Shown: positions 54,789-64,000, counted from the stretch's first letter. The stretch is 64,000 nucleotides of DNA from CAVTHW01 sp963734625 (GCA_963734625.1 CAVTHW010000008.1:62001-126000); one strand, 5' to 3'. Made by a program: numbers and translations. Notes: generated by a model not told the origin, from the sequence alone.

Positions 54789-55814
54789 CTACAACAGGGT
54801 TAGGAGTTTGGTCATCACCTCGAAGGCGTCGGCGATGTAGAGCACATCCGCCTTGCCGAGGGCCCAGCCGCAGTTCGGGTCCAGATTCACGGCGCGGCGC
54901 TCGTTGATGAAGCGCCAGCCCACCACGTGGGGCTCTTCGCCGTGGCAGCAGGTCGAGAGTCCCTTGGGATGCCTGGGCGTCGAACCGGTCTGCCCGATCT
55001 GGTTCATGTGAGTCAGGAAGGGCAGGACCGCCTGACCTTCGCCCGACAGATCCACCAGCGACTTGCTGCTGCCGAGCGAAGACTGCGTCTTTTGCACGAA
55101 GTCCAGGATCAGTTTGGCGGCCTCCTCGACGTGCGTCTTCCCGTCGGGCTGCTTCTTGGTCCAGCCCGCGCCGGCCACGAAGAGCAGGGCCGCATCGGGC
55201 CGGATGGTCTGCTGGCCCGCTTGCGGAGCCCGGAACTCGAGGAACGAGGTCCTTCTCGCCGCCTCGGGCAAGTCAACGTGCAGAGCTTCGACTGGGACGT
55301 CTGCCGCAACGCCTGCCCACGGCTGGTAGCAGCCGGGGTCGACCAGAATGAACCAGGGCCGGTGGCTGCGCTGGACCGCGGCCTCCATGCGCTGCCGGTA
55401 GTACCAGCGGGTCACCGTCAGCTCGCCGCCATCGACGCCGACGCCGGTCGCGTGCGTGTCAATTCGTCCGTTCAGCCGCTGGGTCACGCCGGCCAGGCAC
55501 CGGGACCAGCGCGAGGTCGCGGGGGCCAGCACCAGGGTTGGCTCGACGGCCCGGCAGAGAGCCTCCGCCGCGGCGGCGTCGCTCGCATAGCGCGGCAGCG
55601 CGAAGCCCGGCCCTGAAACTCCCAGGAAACGCGCCGCGCCGCACGACCCGATCCGCGTGGCGGCCGCAGCCGCGTCATTACCAACCAGTCCCAGGGCGAG
55701 GCTGGAACCGGGAATCGACTCCTGAAGGGACTTCGCCGCCGAGACCGCCTCCAGCGCCGGCTTGGCCAGCGCCCCATCGGGTTCAACGTGAACGAGCAAG
55801 AGTATGGTTTCCAT
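54789..55814 (-). CDS. etfA: Electron transfer flavoprotein, alpha subunit (divergent)
   Basis: 341 residues. N-terminal adenine-nucleotide-like domain (ETILLLVHVEPDGALAKPALEAV) and a C-terminal FAD-type domain with LFVAGAGWTKK and NQIGQTGSTPR. The usual GISGA-x-QH element is replaced by GLSTCCHGEEPH, though the end (VNLDPNCGWALGKADVLYIAD) matches the family. With EtfB it passes electrons from dehydrogenases to ETF-quinone oxidoreductase. It follows etfB by 8 bases. Confidence 0.78.
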   Translation of the reverse strand: METILLLVHVEPDGALAKPALEAVSAAKSLQESIPGSSLALGLVGNDAAAAATRIGSCGAARFLGVSGPGFALPRYASDAAAAEALCRAVEPTLVLAPATSRWSRCLAGVTQRLNGRIDTHATGVGVDGGELTVTRWYYRQRMEAAVQRSHRPWFILVDPGCYQPWAGVAADVPVEALHVDLPEAARRTSFLEFRAPQAGQQTIRPDAALLFVAGAGWTKKQPDGKTHVEEAAKLILDFVQKTQSSLGSSKSLVDLSGEGQAVLPFLTHMNQIGQTGSTPRHPKGLSTCCHGEEPHVVGWRFINERRAVNLDPNCGWALGKADVLYIADAFEVMTKLLTLL

Positions 55815-55822
55815 GGCGCCCC

Positions 55823-56623
55823 CTATTTCTCCGCGATCCAGTCCGCAATTTCCCGAGCGATCTCGCCGGCTCCGAGGTCCTTGACGATCCTTGTCTCGCG
55901 CCGCTGGCTGGGCAGTTTGACGCTGGCGAAGGTCAGCCCCACGGCCGCGGCCTTGACTGGCTTGGCCCGCTGGAGCGCGGGCATGATGGCCCGCATATTA
56001 GCCATCCCGACTTGCGGGTTATTGGGAGGCTCCTTAAGGTTGCCGGTCGCCCAGCCGAGCAGGGCGGGCGGCGCGGCGCACGCCGAAAGCTGCTGCTTGC
56101 CGCCTTCCACCCGTTCCAGAATCCTGAGCGATCCGTCCTGAGCGATGGTCAGCTCGTCCACGCCCTGGAACTGGTCCACGATTCCCAGGCGCTCCCCAAC
56201 CATCTGCATCGTGGCCCCGGCCCCGCGCGAGGCCGACTCCCATCCACCAAAGACCAGCAGCCGCGAGCGATCCAGCCCCGCAATGCCCTGGATAGCTTCG
56301 GTCAGCGCCGCGGCCACTTCGAAGGAGTCCGTGAAACCGCTCGACGGACCATCCAGCACCACCAGTTCGAAGGGGACTTTCTGGGCCACGGTCATCATCA
56401 CCTGCTGGAGCTTGGCTTTCGGGCCGAGGCTGATCAGCCACACCTTGCTGCCCACGGCCTGCTTGGCCAAATACGCCGCCTCGTAGAGTGCGTGTCCCGC
56501 CCAGGGGTCAAGCACGGCCGGCAGCATCATCTCGTTCTTCAGCGCCGGGCCGGCCACGGGCTCCAGCGTCTGCAGGGGGTCCGGGACAATACTCCCGCAC
56601 ACCGCGATATGGAAGGGTTGCAT
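55823..56623 (-). CDS. etfB: Electron transfer flavoprotein, beta subunit
   Basis: 266 residues with IAVCGSIVPDPLQ, LDPWAGHALYEAAYLAK, and SASRGAGATMQMVGERLGI, a variant of the DxxTxQVGxxLAE-type motif. The end KDLGAGEIAREIADWIAEK is typical. It partners the EtfA gene just downstream; an ETF-quinone oxidoreductase is 6 kb upstream on the same strand. Its start is only 4 bases from the stop of the preceding gene. Confidence 0.85.
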   Translation of the reverse strand: MQPFHIAVCGSIVPDPLQTLEPVAGPALKNEMMLPAVLDPWAGHALYEAAYLAKQAVGSKVWLISLGPKAKLQQVMMTVAQKVPFELVVLDGPSSGFTDSFEVAAALTEAIQGIAGLDRSRLLVFGGWESASRGAGATMQMVGERLGIVDQFQGVDELTIAQDGSLRILERVEGGKQQLSACAAPPALLGWATGNLKEPPNNPQVGMANMRAIMPALQRAKPVKAAAVGLTFASVKLPSQRRETRIVKDLGAGEIAREIADWIAEK

Positions 56624-56627
56624 CTCT

Positions 56628-58238
56628 TCAGTATACCGGGGCCTCCAGCTTCACCTGCGCCATCTGACCCGCTCCGACCTCCACCTCTTTTGCCTTGATC
56701 CGTGCACGAAACAGCCGGCCGATCGTCTCGGGCGAGTAGTCCAATCGCGAGCCGATGGCCAGCGCGAGGTACTTCCCCGGCGCGAGGGCACCGGTCCGGA
56801 ATACGCCCGTCTGGTCTGTCAGCCCAGCGGTGATCGCCGCGGCGAACTCGGCCTCCGAGCGAGCCTCGGTCGGCGCGACCAGTACAGTAACTTGCGGTAT
56901 CGGTTTTCCCTCATCGTCGCTCACCTGTACGGTCACCAAGCCGCCGTCGCGGCCCAGAACGATCCGCATTTCCGCCTCACCCACGGCGGTTCCGATCCTC
57001 AACGGTTTGTTAAGAACGGTCAGCCCGCCGTAGGTGACATCCTTGAGATAGGCGCCTTTGGGCAGGTTGTGAACCAAAACCGCATATTCGTTCACGAGGA
57101 CGTGATCGATGCGGAACGGACCGGGAACCGTGCCTTCCGCCGACATTGCGAAAGCGCTCGGAATGGTCTCAGCCAGCGCCCGGAGTTCAACACCGACCGT
57201 GGCTTCCGGCGTGTCGCGGGGCGGCGGCGTATCCCACACCACTTCGCCGCGCAGAAGCGGGCCGGGGGCGGGTGTAAGACTCAGGTTGTGGATGTCGGAA
57301 TCCGCAATGGTCAACGGCACGGTAACGGCGGCGGGCGGCCTCTCCTCCAACGAACCGAACGCGGTGAAGCGATACTGGTCCGGATGCAGGTCACAGGTTC
57401 TGAATTTGCCGTCCGCGCCGGTTTTGCCTCGGGGAGGAACGACGCTTACTATCATGCCGAAGTCGGTGGGGAGGCTCACCATGGACGGGTAGCGCTCCAC
57501 GACCCAGAAACTCGGCGAAGGGTGGTTAACTACGCCATCAATGCAGTAGGAGGGCGTACGCGCCACGCGAATATCTACGTTTTCGCGGATCTCTCCGGGA
57601 AGGATCGTTACCGGCTCGGCGCCTTCTAAAACAGGCGCGTTCGGATAATACGTGGAGGCCAGCGCCCGCTTCCGCAGCTTCGGATCCGCTGGAGCCTCGG
57701 ACATTCCCTCCAGCACCTTGACTTCCTTCTTAGCAAGGAGCAGGTATGCGCGCCCCGGCACTGCCCTGAGCCAATATTCGCCCTTGTCGTTCGTCGGCCT
57801 TGAAAAACTCTGACTGTAATGCAGCTCCCCGAGCCGATAGGTCCGGTCGATCAGGATGACCCTCATGCCGGGCAGCGGCTCCTTGTTCTCGTCGAGCACC
57901 CTGCCCGTGATCGTTCCGACAGCCATAAGCCGGATGTCGAGGTTTTCCACGTCTTGCCCGGGGCTCACGCTAACCCGCGCTTGGGTCGACTCCTGGTTTG
58001 GCCCGACCGCTACTAGCACGTATTCGCCCGGCGGCAGGTCACTTAGCTTGTAGCGTCCCTGCGAATCCGTGCTCGAGCGAGCTTCTCTTCTGCCGAGAAC
58101 TTCCAGTTGGACATCCGCCATCGGTGCGCCCGAACTGGCCTCCCGGACGACGCCGCTGACCGAGCCCCGGGCGGGCTGCTGAGGCGCCTGAGCAAACGCA
58201 GTCGCGAGGGCCAGCAAGAACCCCAACGTCTTGTTCAC
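56628..58238 (-). CDS. Exported carboxypeptidase-regulatory-like protein, paralogue A
   Basis: 536 residues from GTG 58238 with GGAGG before it. Signal peptide NKTLGFLLALATAFAQ, then at least two beta-sandwich domains of the CarboxypepD_reg type (GSVSGVVREASSGAPMADVQ; GTITGRVLDENKEPLPGM) and further sandwich repeats to the end. Such domains are structural and often belong to outer-membrane or secreted proteins. Close paralogue of the next gene upstream. Confidence 0.82.
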   Translation of the reverse strand: MNKTLGFLLALATAFAQAPQQPARGSVSGVVREASSGAPMADVQLEVLGRREARSSTDSQGRYKLSDLPPGEYVLVAVGPNQESTQARVSVSPGQDVENLDIRLMAVGTITGRVLDENKEPLPGMRVILIDRTYRLGELHYSQSFSRPTNDKGEYWLRAVPGRAYLLLAKKEVKVLEGMSEAPADPKLRKRALASTYYPNAPVLEGAEPVTILPGEIRENVDIRVARTPSYCIDGVVNHPSPSFWVVERYPSMVSLPTDFGMIVSVVPPRGKTGADGKFRTCDLHPDQYRFTAFGSLEERPPAAVTVPLTIADSDIHNLSLTPAPGPLLRGEVVWDTPPPRDTPEATVGVELRALAETIPSAFAMSAEGTVPGPFRIDHVLVNEYAVLVHNLPKGAYLKDVTYGGLTVLNKPLRIGTAVGEAEMRIVLGRDGGLVTVQVSDDEGKPIPQVTVLVAPTEARSEAEFAAAITAGLTDQTGVFRTGALAPGKYLALAIGSRLDYSPETIGRLFRARIKAKEVEVGAGQMAQVKLEAPVY

Positions 58239-58305
58239 AACCGCCTCCTTTCAAGGGTTTGTTTGAAGAGCCGGCACGGGCAGATCGATTTCGGCAGGTG
58301 CTTGA

Positions 58306-59919
58306 CTACTCCACTGGGGCCTCCAGCTTCACCTGCACCATCTGACCCGCCCCGACCTCGACCTCTTTTGCCTTGATCCGTGCACGAAACAGCCGGCCGA
58401 TCGTCTCGGGCGAGTAGTCCATCCGCGAGCCAATGGCCAGCGCGAGGTACTTCCCCGGCGCGAGGGCGCTAGTCCGGAATACGCCCGTCTGGTCCGTCAG
58501 CCCGGCCGTGATCGCCGCCGCGAACTCAGCCTCCGAGCGAGCCTCAGCCGGCGCGACCAGTACAGTAACTTGCGGTATCGGTTTTCCCTCATCGTCGCTA
58601 ACCTGTGCGGTCACGGAGCCGCCGTCGCGGCCGAGAACGACCCGCAGTTCCGCCTGACCCACGGCGGTTCCGATCTTCAACAGCCTGTTAAGAACGCTTA
58701 GCCCGCCGCAGGTGACGTCCTTGAGATAAGCGCCTTTGGGCAGATTCCGAACCGAAACCCCATACTCGTCCACGAGGACGTTTTCTATCCGGAACGGGCC
58801 GGGAACCTTGGCTTCCACCGACGATTCGAGACTGCTCACAACAGGCTGGGTCAGGGCCTGAAGTACAACCCTGATGGTGGCTTCCGGAGTGTCGCGGGGC
58901 GGCGGTGTATCCCACACCAATTCGCCGCGCAGAGGCAGGCCGACGGCGGGCGTAAGACTCAGGTTGTGAATGTCCGAATCCGCGATGGTCAACGGCACGA
59001 CAACGGCGGTGGTCGGCCTCTCCCCGAACGAACCGAGCGCGGTGAAGAGATACTGGTCCGGAGGCAGGTCGCAGGTTCTGAATTTGCCGTCCGCGCCGGC
59101 TTTGCCGCTGGGAGGAACGACGCTTCCTATCATGCCGAAGCCGGTGGGGAGGCTCACCATGGACGGGTAGCGCTCCACGAGCCAGAAAGTCGGCGAAGGG
59201 TGGTTAACTACGCCATCAATGCAGTAGGAGGACGTGCGCGCAACGCGAATATCCACGTTTTCGCGGGTTTCTCCAGGAAGGATCGTTACCGGCTCCGCAG
59301 CTTCCAGGATAGCCGCGTTCGGATAATACGTGGAGGCCAGTGCCCGCTTCTGCAGCTTCGGCTCCGCGGGAGCCTCGGACATTCCCTCCAGCGCCGAACC
59401 CCACTTCTTCGCAAAGATCAGGTATGCGCGCCCCGGCGCCGCACGCGGGAGCCAATACTCGCCCTTGTCGTTCGTCACACTAAAGGAAGTGTGGCTGTAA
59501 TGCAGCTCCCCGAGTCGATAGGTCCGCTCCACCAGGAAGACCCTCATGCCGGGCAGCGGCTCCTTGTTCTCGTCGAGCACCCTGCCCGTGATTGTCCCGA
59601 AGGCCATAAGCCGGATGTCGAGATTCTCCACCTCTTGCCCAGGGCCCACGCTAACCCGCGCCTGGGTCGACTCCAGGTTTGGCCCGACCGCCACCAGGTT
59701 GTATTCGCCCGGCAGCAGATCGCCTAGCTTATAGCGTCCCTGCGAATCCGTATCCGAGCGCCTATTCAAGTTGCGGACATCGACGACCCGCACATTGGCC
59801 ATCGGGAGGCCGGAACTGGCGTCCCGGACGACGCCGCTGACCGAGCCCCGGGCGGGCTGCTGAGGCGCCTGCGCAAACGCAGCCGCGAGAGCCAGCAAGA
59901 CCCCCAACGTCTTGTTCAC
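58306..59919 (-). CDS. Exported carboxypeptidase-regulatory-like protein, paralogue B
   Basis: 537 residues from GTG 59919 (GGAGGGT upstream). Almost the same architecture and sequence as paralogue A: signal NKTLGVLLALAAAFAQ, domains GSVSGVVRDASSGLPMANVR and GTITGRVLDENKEPLPGM. The frame stays open to 60168, but the signal peptide and ribosome site fix the start at 59919. The two arose by tandem duplication. Role probably in the envelope; unproven. Confidence 0.82.
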   Translation of the reverse strand: MNKTLGVLLALAAAFAQAPQQPARGSVSGVVRDASSGLPMANVRVVDVRNLNRRSDTDSQGRYKLGDLLPGEYNLVAVGPNLESTQARVSVGPGQEVENLDIRLMAFGTITGRVLDENKEPLPGMRVFLVERTYRLGELHYSHTSFSVTNDKGEYWLPRAAPGRAYLIFAKKWGSALEGMSEAPAEPKLQKRALASTYYPNAAILEAAEPVTILPGETRENVDIRVARTSSYCIDGVVNHPSPTFWLVERYPSMVSLPTGFGMIGSVVPPSGKAGADGKFRTCDLPPDQYLFTALGSFGERPTTAVVVPLTIADSDIHNLSLTPAVGLPLRGELVWDTPPPRDTPEATIRVVLQALTQPVVSSLESSVEAKVPGPFRIENVLVDEYGVSVRNLPKGAYLKDVTCGGLSVLNRLLKIGTAVGQAELRVVLGRDGGSVTAQVSDDEGKPIPQVTVLVAPAEARSEAEFAAAITAGLTDQTGVFRTSALAPGKYLALAIGSRMDYSPETIGRLFRARIKAKEVEVGAGQMVQVKLEAPVE

Positions 59920-59932
59920 AAGACCCTCCTTC

Positions 59933-61468
59933 TTACGGCTCTGCCTGAAACGCCGGCACGGGCAGATCGATTTCGGTGGCCGGCCCGCCGGCGAGGTCGA
60001 GTTCCACCATGCGCGCGGTGTCCTCCCAACGCGCGCGCGAGCCTTCCACGACTGACACGGCGCCAATCCGGTATCGGCCCGGGCGAAGACCGGTGAATGC
60101 AAATCGGGAGGAGGCGTCGGGAGAGGTCGCCAGTACTGGTTGCGCCCCGTCGGTGGCTTCGCTCGCAACGAGCACGATCAAGAAATCCCCCGGCCGGGCG
60201 TCGCCGGCAGCCAGGCGCCCGCGCAGCGCAGCCGCCGGGCCCACCGTCACTCCAATCGGTTCTGCGTGCTCGCCATTCAGATCGATTACTTCGCTCGCGT
60301 TGAAGCACGCGTCGCCCAGCTTGGAGAGGGCGGCGAGGTATCGTCCCGGCGCAAGGTCGTTTACGATTTGCGGCTTGGTGAAGTTCACTTCGACCGTGCG
60401 GCTCAGACCCAGTAATCCGGTTTGCCAGCCTGTGCGCCCATCGAGCGGCGTGAGCGCTAGGACGGCTGTGGGCGGGCAAACCGCGGCGGCCGACCTCGGC
60501 TGGAGGATGAATGTCGCGCTGCGCCCCTTCTCTGCCGTCACGGCGATTCCCTCCACGTCGCCCCACACCTCCACGCGGGTGCGGCCGAACAGAGCGTCCG
60601 CCACCGGAGCGGCCGGGGAAGCGGCGGAGTATTCGCTCGTATATAGCTGGTAGGAACCCGGCGGAATGCCTTCGAACTGAAACACGCGTTCGCCGGAGCC
60701 GGGCCGTTCGGTGGCAAGCTGCGTAGCAACGGGAAGTTCGGGCCGATCTACAGGCGCCAGCGCTACCGTGTAGCGTCTGCCCGCCGGCTGCACCGTGCCG
60801 CTCACCCGAAAAAGCTCCGGCGCGACGATCGTGAAGTTGGTATCGGAGAACTCCTCGCCGCCTGCTATCGGGAACCACTGCGGGGCTTGATTGGTGGGAT
60901 AGAAGAGCACGCCCGAACCGACGCCTGACCGCGGGCTTGGCCCGCTCGTCCATGCGGCGGTGAGGAGGGCTCCGTACAAAACGGCGATCGCATATTGCCC
61001 GGGCGGCAGGTTGGAGACCCGATAGGCGCCGCGTCCATCCACCTGGAATTCCGCGCCGAAGCGCCGCAAGATCCCCCCCGGCCCTTTCGTCATGACAGCA
61101 ATTCGCGCATACGGAACGTTGCGGCCTCCGGCATCGCTAACTCTGCCCGCGATCGCGCCGAAGCGGACCAGCCTTAGCAGCAGAGGTCCGGCGCCTGCGT
61201 CGACGCGCAGGCGCACTGTGGCCGGCATATAGTTCGATTTCGAAATCTCGATGCGGTACTCGCCGGCGGGAACTTCCTCGGTGCGGAAGCGGCCGCCGGA
61301 ATCCGTTTCGAGGTCGGCAACGATCTGCCGTACGCCGTCCTTGGCGACCCGCAGCCCCACGTTGGCCAGGGGGATTCCCGACTGGTCGTCAATCACCCTG
61401 CCGGCGAGCGTCTCGGCCGCAGCCGGCCAGGCGCCAAGCGCCAAGGCCAGAAGCGCCACAATCCGCAT
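59933..61468 (-). CDS. Exported carboxypeptidase-regulatory-like protein, third member
   Basis: 511 residues with a signal peptide (MRIVALLALALGAWPAAAE) and CarboxypepD_reg-like beta sandwiches: LAGRVIDDQSGIPLANVGLR, GAIAGRVSDAGGRNVPYARI, and repeats ending LRPGRYRIGAVSVVEG. It is a more distant relative of paralogues A and B, lying 13 bases upstream of B, so all three are likely one transcript. Confidence 0.82.
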   Translation of the reverse strand: MRIVALLALALGAWPAAAETLAGRVIDDQSGIPLANVGLRVAKDGVRQIVADLETDSGGRFRTEEVPAGEYRIEISKSNYMPATVRLRVDAGAGPLLLRLVRFGAIAGRVSDAGGRNVPYARIAVMTKGPGGILRRFGAEFQVDGRGAYRVSNLPPGQYAIAVLYGALLTAAWTSGPSPRSGVGSGVLFYPTNQAPQWFPIAGGEEFSDTNFTIVAPELFRVSGTVQPAGRRYTVALAPVDRPELPVATQLATERPGSGERVFQFEGIPPGSYQLYTSEYSAASPAAPVADALFGRTRVEVWGDVEGIAVTAEKGRSATFILQPRSAAAVCPPTAVLALTPLDGRTGWQTGLLGLSRTVEVNFTKPQIVNDLAPGRYLAALSKLGDACFNASEVIDLNGEHAEPIGVTVGPAAALRGRLAAGDARPGDFLIVLVASEATDGAQPVLATSPDASSRFAFTGLRPGRYRIGAVSVVEGSRARWEDTARMVELDLAGGPATEIDLPVPAFQAEP

Positions 61469-61528
61469 ACTAGATCACTATCACGGTACGCCCGCCGGAG
61501 CAATGGTCCCACACCAAGCAGATCTGGG

Positions 61529-62603
61529 TCAGGACTGGTTAAAGGAGAAGAAGCCGCTCACGTTTTCCCACAGAAGGCGGGGAAAAGTCTTGTCGAGGTA
61601 GGAGCGGATGGAAACGTAGCACTGGTCGCAGGTGTTGGTCTTGGTAAATTCCTCGATCATCCGGCTGCGTTGCTCCAGTGGATAGCGCTGGAACTGCATG
61701 GAGCACGGCTGGAGCTCGCCCTTGGCGCCCACCACCAGGAACCGCAAGCCGGCCTTGCAGCCGGGCGTGCCGTTGTTTTCGAAGTAGCGCCGCGTGGCAT
61801 CCAGCGTGGAGCGCGAGTTCACGATCCAGCGGCTCTCGTCCCGGCGCGCCTCCACCCGATCCAGTTCGCTGTTGAGAAGAGCAATCTGCCCGGGTGAGTT
61901 CAGGAAGTAGTCCCGGCATCCGGTGCGCCGCGCCGAGTAGGCGCTGTAGCACATGTTGACGCCCCAGTCGCGGGCCTTGTCGGCCATCTCGTTGATGGTC
62001 GAAACGTTCTCGCTCGTGATGCACGAATTCAGGACGATGTCATCGTGAGCCGTGGGCCGCGCAGTGCGGAATGAGGCGGCTGATGTGGTCGTAGAGCCCG
62101 GGCAGCCCGCGAAACACGTCGTGGCGGTCGTCGGGAAAATCCAGGCTGACGGAGAACTGGTGGACCCCCGCCTCGCGGAGCTCCAGATACAGCTCTTCGG
62201 TCATCAGCGACCAGTTCGAGACCAGAATCGTATACGGCAGCCGCCCGTCGTACTTGATGTTGCGGATGATCTCAACCACGTCCGGGCGCATCAGCGGTTC
62301 GCCACCCGAGACCTGAACCACGCAGGGGTTCAATGCCTCGGTGTAGCGGCGGTAATCGGCCGGCCGCATGTTCCGCGCTTCGTCTTTGGGACCGCCGTGA
62401 TCGCAGTGCTTGCAATAGCAGGTGCAGGAGTCCGTGACCTCGAAGGAGACCACGATCGGACGCCGGGCCACCCAATTCGCCGACCCCCGGCCGATTATTC
62501 TAAGTGATTCAATTAGAGGAACTTTTCGCATTAAGACCGCACACTTCTCAACACTGGGGATGGTAGCAAACCGGTTCTCCCGTGGCAAGGCAGCCGCAGC
62601 CAT
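61529..62603 (-). pseudogene. Radical SAM/SPASM-domain protein with one frameshift
   Basis: From ATG 62603: the radical SAM CX3CX2C in DSCTCYCKHCDHGG (about 60-73), VQVSGGEPLMRP and a TIM-barrel core. After CAAHG an extra base at about 62048 shifts the frame; without it HDDIVLNSCITSENVSTINE continues directly. The C-terminus has CKAGLRFLVVGAKGELQPCS and CDQCYVSI, a SPASM/twitch-type auxiliary Fe-S set. Members modify peptides or carry out other radical chemistry. It begins 26 bases after the ETF-quinone oxidoreductase, so they share an operon. Confidence 0.87.
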
Positions 62604-62629
62604 CGGGCGCTAAGGCCCCCTGGATGGCG

Positions 62630-64000
62630 TCAGTTCTCCGTCGAATGGAGCCCGCCCGCGCCGGCCCGGAACTCGATGTTGGTCTTTTCCGGGTTGCCCG
62701 GCACTGTTTCCGAGCAGTTCCACACACAAGCGCCGCAGTGAACGCACTTGTCACGGTCGAATTGCGGCTGGCCGTCAGGGGCGGCGGTGATCGCCTCTCC
62801 CGAGCAGATCTCGACGCAGATTCGGGTGCCGCAGCTCTCGCACAGGTTCGGGTAGAGGAAAACCACGTGGTCAGCGTAGCCCGGCGGAGCTTGCACCTTT
62901 CCTCCGAGCAACAGCGCGTCCTGGTGTGAAACGAGCAGCTTCCCGTCGAATTGGATCGGCGGCCATCCGGCCCTGGTCATCAAGGCATCGTGAACCGAGC
63001 CGCCGTGGGCCAGGCTCTCCTGGCGAATGCGCTCGATTTCGTTGATGCTTATTCTACTCTTGTAGTAATTTTTGAATGACTCTAGGTGCTGGTGGGGCGG
63101 CAGCGGCTCACCGGGCATTGACAGCTTGCCGCCGGTGAGTCCGGCCAGAGCCATCCCCAAAAGACCCTCCACGAACCCTTTGTGGAAACCGACTCGAGCC
63201 CGCTCCGCGATCCTTCCTTCGGCCTCGACCCAACTCCGCCGGCGCCGTCCGACGTAGACCCGCTCCAAGTTCTCCCTGGTGAACGGCTTACCCTCTCGCA
63301 ACAGCTCTAAGACGCCTTCGGCCAACTGCGTCCCCGTCACCCAGCCCTCGTCCACTCCGGAGCCGGTGAGCATATCGGTGCTGCCGGAGCCTTCGCCAAT
63401 TCGGGCGCAGCCGTCTAGAACGAGGTGCGGCTCGCCGATCCGGCCCGACTCCGCCAGCGACTTCGCACCCCAGGAACGCATGCTTCCGCCCTTGAGGTAG
63501 CGCCAGAGATACGGGTGCTGAATGAAGTGCTGAAGATAGCGATAGGAGGTCCGGATGGGGCTGTCGAATGAGGACGGGACGAAGATGCCGACCGAAGCTA
63601 CGCGGCCGGGGTGAACGTAAAAGAAGCCGAAGATTTCAGGCTCGGGGTAGCCCAATGTGTGAAAGACCGTGCCGGGCTCGAGAGTCGAATCCTGGGGAAG
63701 GTCGATGACCATCTTTACGCCCACGGCCCAATCCCGCTGATGGTGACCTTGCGGCAGGCCGAAATGCTCGTCCAGTTGCCTTCCGACGGGGCCAAGTGGT
63801 CCATCTCCTACAACGGTAAGAGCGGCATGAATGTCCATTCCCGGCATGAAGCCGGCTTCCGGGTTGCCGGTCTTGTCCACACCCTGGTCGACGAGGCGAA
63901 CGCCGACGACTCGCTCCTCTTCGATAATCGCCTTCTCCACCGGCGTGCCCGGCCAAACCTGAACCGCTCCGGACGCCATCACCTGCTGGCCGACCCATTG
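62630..64000 (-). CDS. ETF-quinone oxidoreductase (FixC-like), 5' end beyond the window
   Basis: The visible 456 residues are the C-terminal part of an ETF-ubiquinone oxidoreductase: GVDKTGNPEAGFMPGMDIHA, LVLDGCARIGEGSGSTDMLTGSG (FAD-binding region; read in parts), and a ferredoxin-like tail with CESCGTRICVEIC and CVHCGACVWNC. It links ETF to the quinone pool. The frame is open to base 64000 with no convincing start (ATG 63979 is internal), so the gene continues outside. Confidence 0.88.
   Translation of the reverse strand, partial: QWVGQQVMASGAVQVWPGTPVEKAIIEEERVVGVRLVDQGVDKTGNPEAGFMPGMDIHAALTVVGDGPLGPVGRQLDEHFGLPQGHHQRDWAVGVKMVIDLPQDSTLEPGTVFHTLGYPEPEIFGFFYVHPGRVASVGIFVPSSFDSPIRTSYRYLQHFIQHPYLWRYLKGGSMRSWGAKSLAESGRIGEPHLVLDGCARIGEGSGSTDMLTGSGVDEGWVTGTQLAEGVLELLREGKPFTRENLERVYVGRRRRSWVEAEGRIAERARVGFHKGFVEGLLGMALAGLTGGKLSMPGEPLPPHQHLESFKNYYKSRISINEIERIRQESLAHGGSVHDALMTRAGWPPIQFDGKLLVSHQDALLLGGKVQAPPGYADHVVFLYPNLCESCGTRICVEICSGEAITAAPDGQPQFDRDKCVHCGACVWNCSETVPGNPEKTNIEFRAGAGGLHSTEN

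Overview
The window is GC-rich chromosomal DNA from a bacterium that I place in Acidobacteriota, most likely the Bryobacterales/Solibacteraceae. The placement is inferred from gene content: a PadR regulator next to a long MacB/FtsX-type 'orphan' ABC permease, very large TonB-dependent receptors with an N-terminal carboxypeptidase-regulatory-like domain, several Tat-exported Gfo/Idh/MocA oxidoreductases, a DUF6599-type protein and penicillin-acylase-like enzymes. No rRNA is present to confirm it.

Layout. 0-19.6 kb is mainly housekeeping: nfeD/SPFH, a GuaA-like ATP-pyrophosphatase divergent from a PurF-like protein, an M28 peptidase, PIN/TRAM-ispD-ispF, an RRM protein, an aminotransferase-serA pair, a GatB/YqeY protein, an ArsD-like protein, an acyl-CoA synthetase, padR plus permease, hrcA-grpE-dnaJ, then tRNA-Lys(CTT). 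19.9-22.3 kb is a decayed accessory patch: an HTH regulator, a nucleotidyltransferase remnant, an IS630-family insertion between CTAG sites and a BrnA antitoxin remnant. 22.4-28.9 kb holds a site-2 protease, a frameshifted ABC-F protein, a coiled-coil protein, a decayed CFA-synthase-like methyltransferase and a penicillin acylase. 28.9-36.8 kb is a minus-strand sugar-type oxidoreductase cassette with an internal tandem duplication of an oxidoreductase + HEAT-repeat pair. 37.2-45.3 kb is a tandem duplication of one large TonB receptor gene; both copies are frameshifted, at different places. 45.3-46.9 kb is a second decayed patch (truncated genes, a toxin-antitoxin remnant, a 31-bp direct repeat) ending at tRNA-Gln(CTG). 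47-54.8 kb holds exported enzymes, folK, a GxxExxY gene embedded in an array of palindromic repeats, ruvB/ruvA, rsmE and another Tat-exported oxidoreductase. 54.8-64 kb is a minus-strand run: ETF-quinone oxidoreductase (cut by the window edge), radical SAM/SPASM protein, three carboxypeptidase-regulatory-like proteins, EtfB and EtfA.

The most interesting points are: (i) a purine-enzyme pair in which the GuaA-like protein has no glutaminase domain and the PurF-like protein has lost its catalytic cysteine; (ii) a repeat array whose units carry the 3' tail of the embedded GxxExxY gene; (iii) the doubled TonB receptor with complementary damage; (iv) a run of single-base insertions, outside homopolymers, that explains nearly all frameshifts in otherwise intact genes and may be either a sequence artefact or real decay. 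All homology statements come from reading protein motifs by eye; no database search was run.
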